Below, in pieces: positions 4,464-7,058 of a stretch of DNA of 7,058 nucleotides. A model generated the notes under the pieces. It was not told the origin of the DNA, searched no databases, and saw only the letters and a list, made by a program, of their open reading frames with translations. The stretch is from assembly GCA_023423475.1 (NCBI GenBank), contig JAFAFN010000414.1:1-7058 (forward strand). Direction: 5' to 3'. Source of the stretch: Actinomycetes bacterium. GTDB taxonomy: Bacteria > Actinomycetota > Acidimicrobiia > Acidimicrobiales > Microtrichaceae. Positions within the stretch are counted from its first letter, which is position 1. Each line of letters starts with the position of its first letter. The translations under genes and the position numbers were made by a program.

Positions 4464-6950
4464 GTGAAGGCCGTCATCATGGCGGGCGGCGAGGGCACCC
4501 GCCTCCGCCCGCTCACGTCCAACTCCCCGAAGCCCATGCTCCCGCTGGTCAACCGGCCGATGATGGAGCACATCATCGACCTGCTGAAGCGGCACGGCAT
4601 CGAGGACATCGTGGTGACCGTCGCGTTCATGCCGAACGCGATCCGCAACTACTTCGGCGACGGCTCCGAGTTCGGTGTGCGGATGGTCTACGCGTCCGAG
4701 GAGACCCCGTTGGGGACGGCGGGCTCGGTCCGCAACGCGATGGACGAGCTCGACGAGACGTTCCTGGTCATCTCGGGCGACGTGCTCACCGACATCGACC
4801 TGACGGCGCTGGTGGCCGAGCACAAGGAGCGAGCCGCGCTCGCGACGATCGGTCTGGTGCGGGTCGAGAACCCCCTCGAGTACGGCATCGTCATCTCGAA
4901 CGAGGACGGCTCGATCGAGCGCTTCCTCGAGAAGCCCACCTGGGGCCAGGTGTTCTCGGACACGATCAACTCCGGCATCTACGTGCTCGAACCCGAGATC
5001 TTCGACTGGATCGCACCCGACGAGCCCGTGGACTTCTCGAGCGACGTCTTCCCGGCGTTGCTCGAGGACGGCAAGGGCGTGTTCGGCTCGGTCGCCGAGG
5101 GCTACTGGGAGGACGTCGGCACGCTGGACGCGTACGTCCGGGCCCACAAGGACATCCTCGACGAGAAGGTCAAGGTCGACATCCCGGGCTTCGAGCTCGC
5201 GGACGGCGTGTTCGTCGGCGAGGGCGCCGAGATCAACCCGGGGGCGAAGCTGACCGGCCCCGCCGTGATCGGCGACAACTGCTTCGTCGACTCCGGTGTG
5301 ACGCTCGGGGAGTACGTCGTGCTCGGCACCGGTGTGCGCCTGCGCAGCGGGGGCGAGCTCGAGCGCACCGTCGTGCACGACAACGCCTACATCGGCGAGA
5401 ACGCGAAGATGCGCGGCGCGGTCGTCGGTCGCGCCTCGGACCTGCGTCGCGGCGTCCGCTGCGACGAGGGCGTCGTGCTCGGCGACGAGGTCTTCGTCGG
5501 CGAGAACGCCGTGCTGTCGGGCGACGTGAAGGTGTACCCGTTCAAGACGGTCGAGGCCGGCGCCGTGGTCAACACGTCGCTCATCTGGGAGTCGCGTGGT
5601 GCACGCAGCCTGTTCGGCCGCGGCGGGGTGTCGGGCCTGGCCAACGTGGACGCCACCCCGGAGCTGGCCGCCAAGGTCGCGCTGGCCTTCGCGACCTCGC
5701 TGAAGAAGGACGCCACCGTGGTGATCTCCCGGGACTCGAGCCGCGCGGCGCGCATGCTCAAGCGGGCGATGATCGCCGGGCTGAACGCCGGTGGCATCAA
5801 CGTGATGGACCTCGAGGTCGCGAGCGTCCCGCTCACCCGGTTCCACTGTCGCTCGGCGGTCGTGTCGGCCGGCATCACGCTCCGTCTCAGCCCCGACGAT
5901 CCCGACTCGGTGATCATCCGCTTCTTCGACGGCGACGGTGCAGACATCCTCGAGGACCGTCAGCGCAAGATCGAGCGGCTCTTCACCCGTGAGGACTTCC
6001 GGCGCGTGCGCCCGGCCGATATCGGCGACATCGACCTGGTGCCGCGGGCGCTCGAGCAGTACGCCATCGCGCTCGAGCAGACCATCGACGTGAAGTCGAT
6101 CGCCGCGCGGGGCTTCAAGGTCGTCATCGACTACTCCTACGGAGCGACCAGCTTCGCGATGCCCAACGTGCTGTCGAAGCTCGGTGCCGAGGTGCTCGCG
6201 GTCAACCCGTACGCGTCGACCAAGGGCGTCCTCGGCTTCAACCTGGCCGAGCACGCCGCCGGGGTGGCCGAGCTGGTCACCGCATCGGGCGCGGACGTCG
6301 GGGCCGTGATCGATCCGTCCGGCGAGCAGCTGACGCTCGTCGACGACCGGGGTCGGGTGCTGACCTTCGACCAGCTGCTCTTCAGCTTCCTCGACCTGGT
6401 CTGCGATCGACTGCTCGGCGACACCGTCGCGCTGCCGGTCACGGTGAGCCGCAAGGCCGCCGAGATCGTCTCGGGGCGCGGCTACAAGGTGCTCTGGACC
6501 AAGACCTCTGCAGCGGCGCTCATGGAAGAGGCGGATCAGCCGGGTGTCGGGTTCGCTGCGAACGTCGAGGGCGGCGTGATCCTCCCGGGTTTCCTCCCGG
6601 CGTTCGACGCCTCGGCCGGGCTGCTCAAGATGCTCGACCTGCTCGCGGCCCGTGGTTCGGACCTCTCAGCGGTCGTCGACGCGGCGCCGCCGGTGCACAT
6701 GGTGCACGAGGCGGTGGTGACGCCGTGGGAGCAGAAGGGCACCGTGATGCGGACCCTGGTCGAGCAGACCCACGGCCGCGACGTCGAGCTGATCGACGGG
6801 GTGAAGGTCCACCACGACACCGGTTGGTCGCTCGTGCTGCCCGACCCGGAGGAGCCCGTGACCCACATCTGGGCCGAGGGCGACACCTCGCAGGACGCCC
6901 GCACGCTGGCCCAGGAGTACGCGCGTCGCATCCGTCAGATGCTGCGCTGA
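4464..6950 (+). CDS. Mannose-1-phosphate guanylyltransferase-like protein fused to a degenerate phosphomannomutase domain
   Basis: The 828-residue protein has three parts. Residues 1-235 are a nucleotidyltransferase with the loop G8-G-E-G-T-R-L-R-P16, K23 in S-P-K-P, G84-T-A-G-S, metal-binding D106, E156-K-P, N169-S-G and W215-E-D217-V-G. This is the GDP-mannose pyrophosphorylase pattern, joining mannose-1-phosphate and GTP; a glucose-1-phosphate enzyme is possible. Residues about 245-372 are hexapeptide repeats of a left-handed beta-helix. Residues about 378-828 follow the four-domain phosphomannomutase fold, from L-F-G-R-G-G-V-S-G (383-391) on. There the catalytic loop is R-L-S476-P-D-D, the metal loop D617-P-S-G-E-Q, the sugar loop A-N700-V-E-G-G, and the phosphate loop L792-P-D-P-E-E-P. 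These replace T-A-S-H-N-P, D-G-D-G-D-R, G-E-x-S-G-H and R-P-S-G-T-E-P. Mutase activity is therefore doubtful, and a regulatory or scaffold role is likelier. The product could feed the nearby DPM1-like transferase. Confidence 0.9.
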   Translation: MKAVIMAGGEGTRLRPLTSNSPKPMLPLVNRPMMEHIIDLLKRHGIEDIVVTVAFMPNAIRNYFGDGSEFGVRMVYASEETPLGTAGSVRNAMDELDETFLVISGDVLTDIDLTALVAEHKERAALATIGLVRVENPLEYGIVISNEDGSIERFLEKPTWGQVFSDTINSGIYVLEPEIFDWIAPDEPVDFSSDVFPALLEDGKGVFGSVAEGYWEDVGTLDAYVRAHKDILDEKVKVDIPGFELADGVFVGEGAEINPGAKLTGPAVIGDNCFVDSGVTLGEYVVLGTGVRLRSGGELERTVVHDNAYIGENAKMRGAVVGRASDLRRGVRCDEGVVLGDEVFVGENAVLSGDVKVYPFKTVEAGAVVNTSLIWESRGARSLFGRGGVSGLANVDATPELAAKVALAFATSLKKDATVVISRDSSRAARMLKRAMIAGLNAGGINVMDLEVASVPLTRFHCRSAVVSAGITLRLSPDDPDSVIIRFFDGDGADILEDRQRKIERLFTREDFRRVRPADIGDIDLVPRALEQYAIALEQTIDVKSIAARGFKVVIDYSYGATSFAMPNVLSKLGAEVLAVNPYASTKGVLGFNLAEHAAGVAELVTASGADVGAVIDPSGEQLTLVDDRGRVLTFDQLLFSFLDLVCDRLLGDTVALPVTVSRKAAEIVSGRGYKVLWTKTSAAALMEEADQPGVGFAANVEGGVILPGFLPAFDASAGLLKMLDLLAARGSDLSAVVDAAPPVHMVHEAVVTPWEQKGTVMRTLVEQTHGRDVELIDGVKVHHDTGWSLVLPDPEEPVTHIWAEGDTSQDARTLAQEYARRIRQMLR

Positions 6951-6960
6951 GACGCGATCG

Positions 6961-6981
6961 CCGTCGCCCGGACGGGCGTCG
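6961..6981 (+). terminator. Weak hairpin after the nucleotidyltransferase gene
   Basis: CGCCC (6965-6969) pairs with GGGCG (6974-6978) around GGAC, and after one mismatch two more pairs can extend the stem. A competing stem, CCGTC (6961-6965) with GACGG (6971-6975), uses the same bases. There is no T-run. It is a possible terminator before the next gene. Confidence 0.3.
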
Positions 6982-7024
6982 CGGGTCGACCGCGTCGGCT
7001 GCCCGCGGCGTCTCCCGCGTCGGG

Positions 7025-7030
7025 TAGCGT
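7025..7030 (+). promoter_or_regulatory. -10 element of the last, partial gene
   Basis: TAGCGT is followed by seven bases and ATG 7038, exactly the layout seen before the SRAP gene. A leaderless message is likely. Confidence 0.5.
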
Positions 7031-7037
7031 TCGGCCG

Positions 7038-7058
7038 ATGAACGTCCCCGACGACCTC
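7038..7058 (+). CDS. Start of an unidentified gene, cut by the window end
   Basis: Seven codons, M-N-V-P-D-D-L, run to the end of the window with G or C at every third position after the start. A -10 box with leaderless spacing directly precedes the ATG. Nothing can be said about function from this fragment. Confidence 0.5.

Noticed and set aside
4316..5992. A 558-codon plus-strand frame overlapping the nucleotidyltransferase
   Set aside because: It is very rich in Arg, Gly and Ala, with no recognisable motif, and is offset one base from a gene with full catalytic motifs.
4278..6254. A 658-codon open frame on the minus strand opposite the fused nucleotidyltransferase gene
   Set aside because: It is a shadow of the GC-rich plus-strand gene. 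Its Arg/His/Val/Asp-rich composition has no domain motif, and the plus-strand protein there is clearly homologous to known families.

Overview
The window is high-GC bacterial DNA with nearly all third codon positions G or C, densely packed genes, and several promoters that place a -10 hexamer directly before the start codon. This suggests an actinobacterium. A member of the class Acidimicrobiia (Ilumatobacter-like) is my best guess, but that is inference from gene content and style, not from a marker gene.

Layout, left to right. Positions 1-97 hold no convincing gene. A complete tRNA-Pro(GGG) lies at 98-172, followed at once by a 13-bp UUCG hairpin that looks like its terminator. Next, on the plus strand, is an unrecognised, probably exported protein (261-1154). 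Its likely true start and lipoprotein signal lie in another frame (ATG 254), so the gene may be frameshifted. It converges on a minus-strand gene (1178-2353) for a polyprenol-phosphate glycosyltransferase fused to a GtrA membrane domain. A 63-bp divergent promoter region separates that gene from an SRAP (YedK/HMCES) abasic-site protein (2417-3175, plus). SRAP converges, across a shared hairpin, on a minus-strand HIT-family protein (3197-3643). Only 26 bp separates the HIT gene from a divergent CDP-alcohol phosphatidyltransferase (pgsA-like, 3670-4347). After a 116-bp leader containing a possible 7-codon upstream ORF comes an 828-residue protein (4464-6950). It has a sugar-1-phosphate nucleotidyltransferase, a left-handed beta-helix and a phosphomannomutase-like domain whose active-site loops are degenerate. 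The first seven codons of one more plus-strand gene end the window.

How they may work together: the nucleotidyltransferase is of the GDP-mannose type, the glycosyltransferase is of the type that moves mannose or another hexose from a nucleotide sugar to polyprenyl phosphate, and the phosphatidyltransferase makes an anionic phospholipid head group. This fits envelope lipid and glycolipid synthesis, but the genes are not in one operon. SRAP protects abasic sites in DNA, and the HIT protein cleaves nucleoside phosphate bonds.

I see no mobile element, CRISPR array or defence system. The most notable points are the probable frameshift in the lipoprotein-like gene, the degenerate phosphomutase module, and the repeated leaderless promoter layout with overlapping divergent -10 elements.
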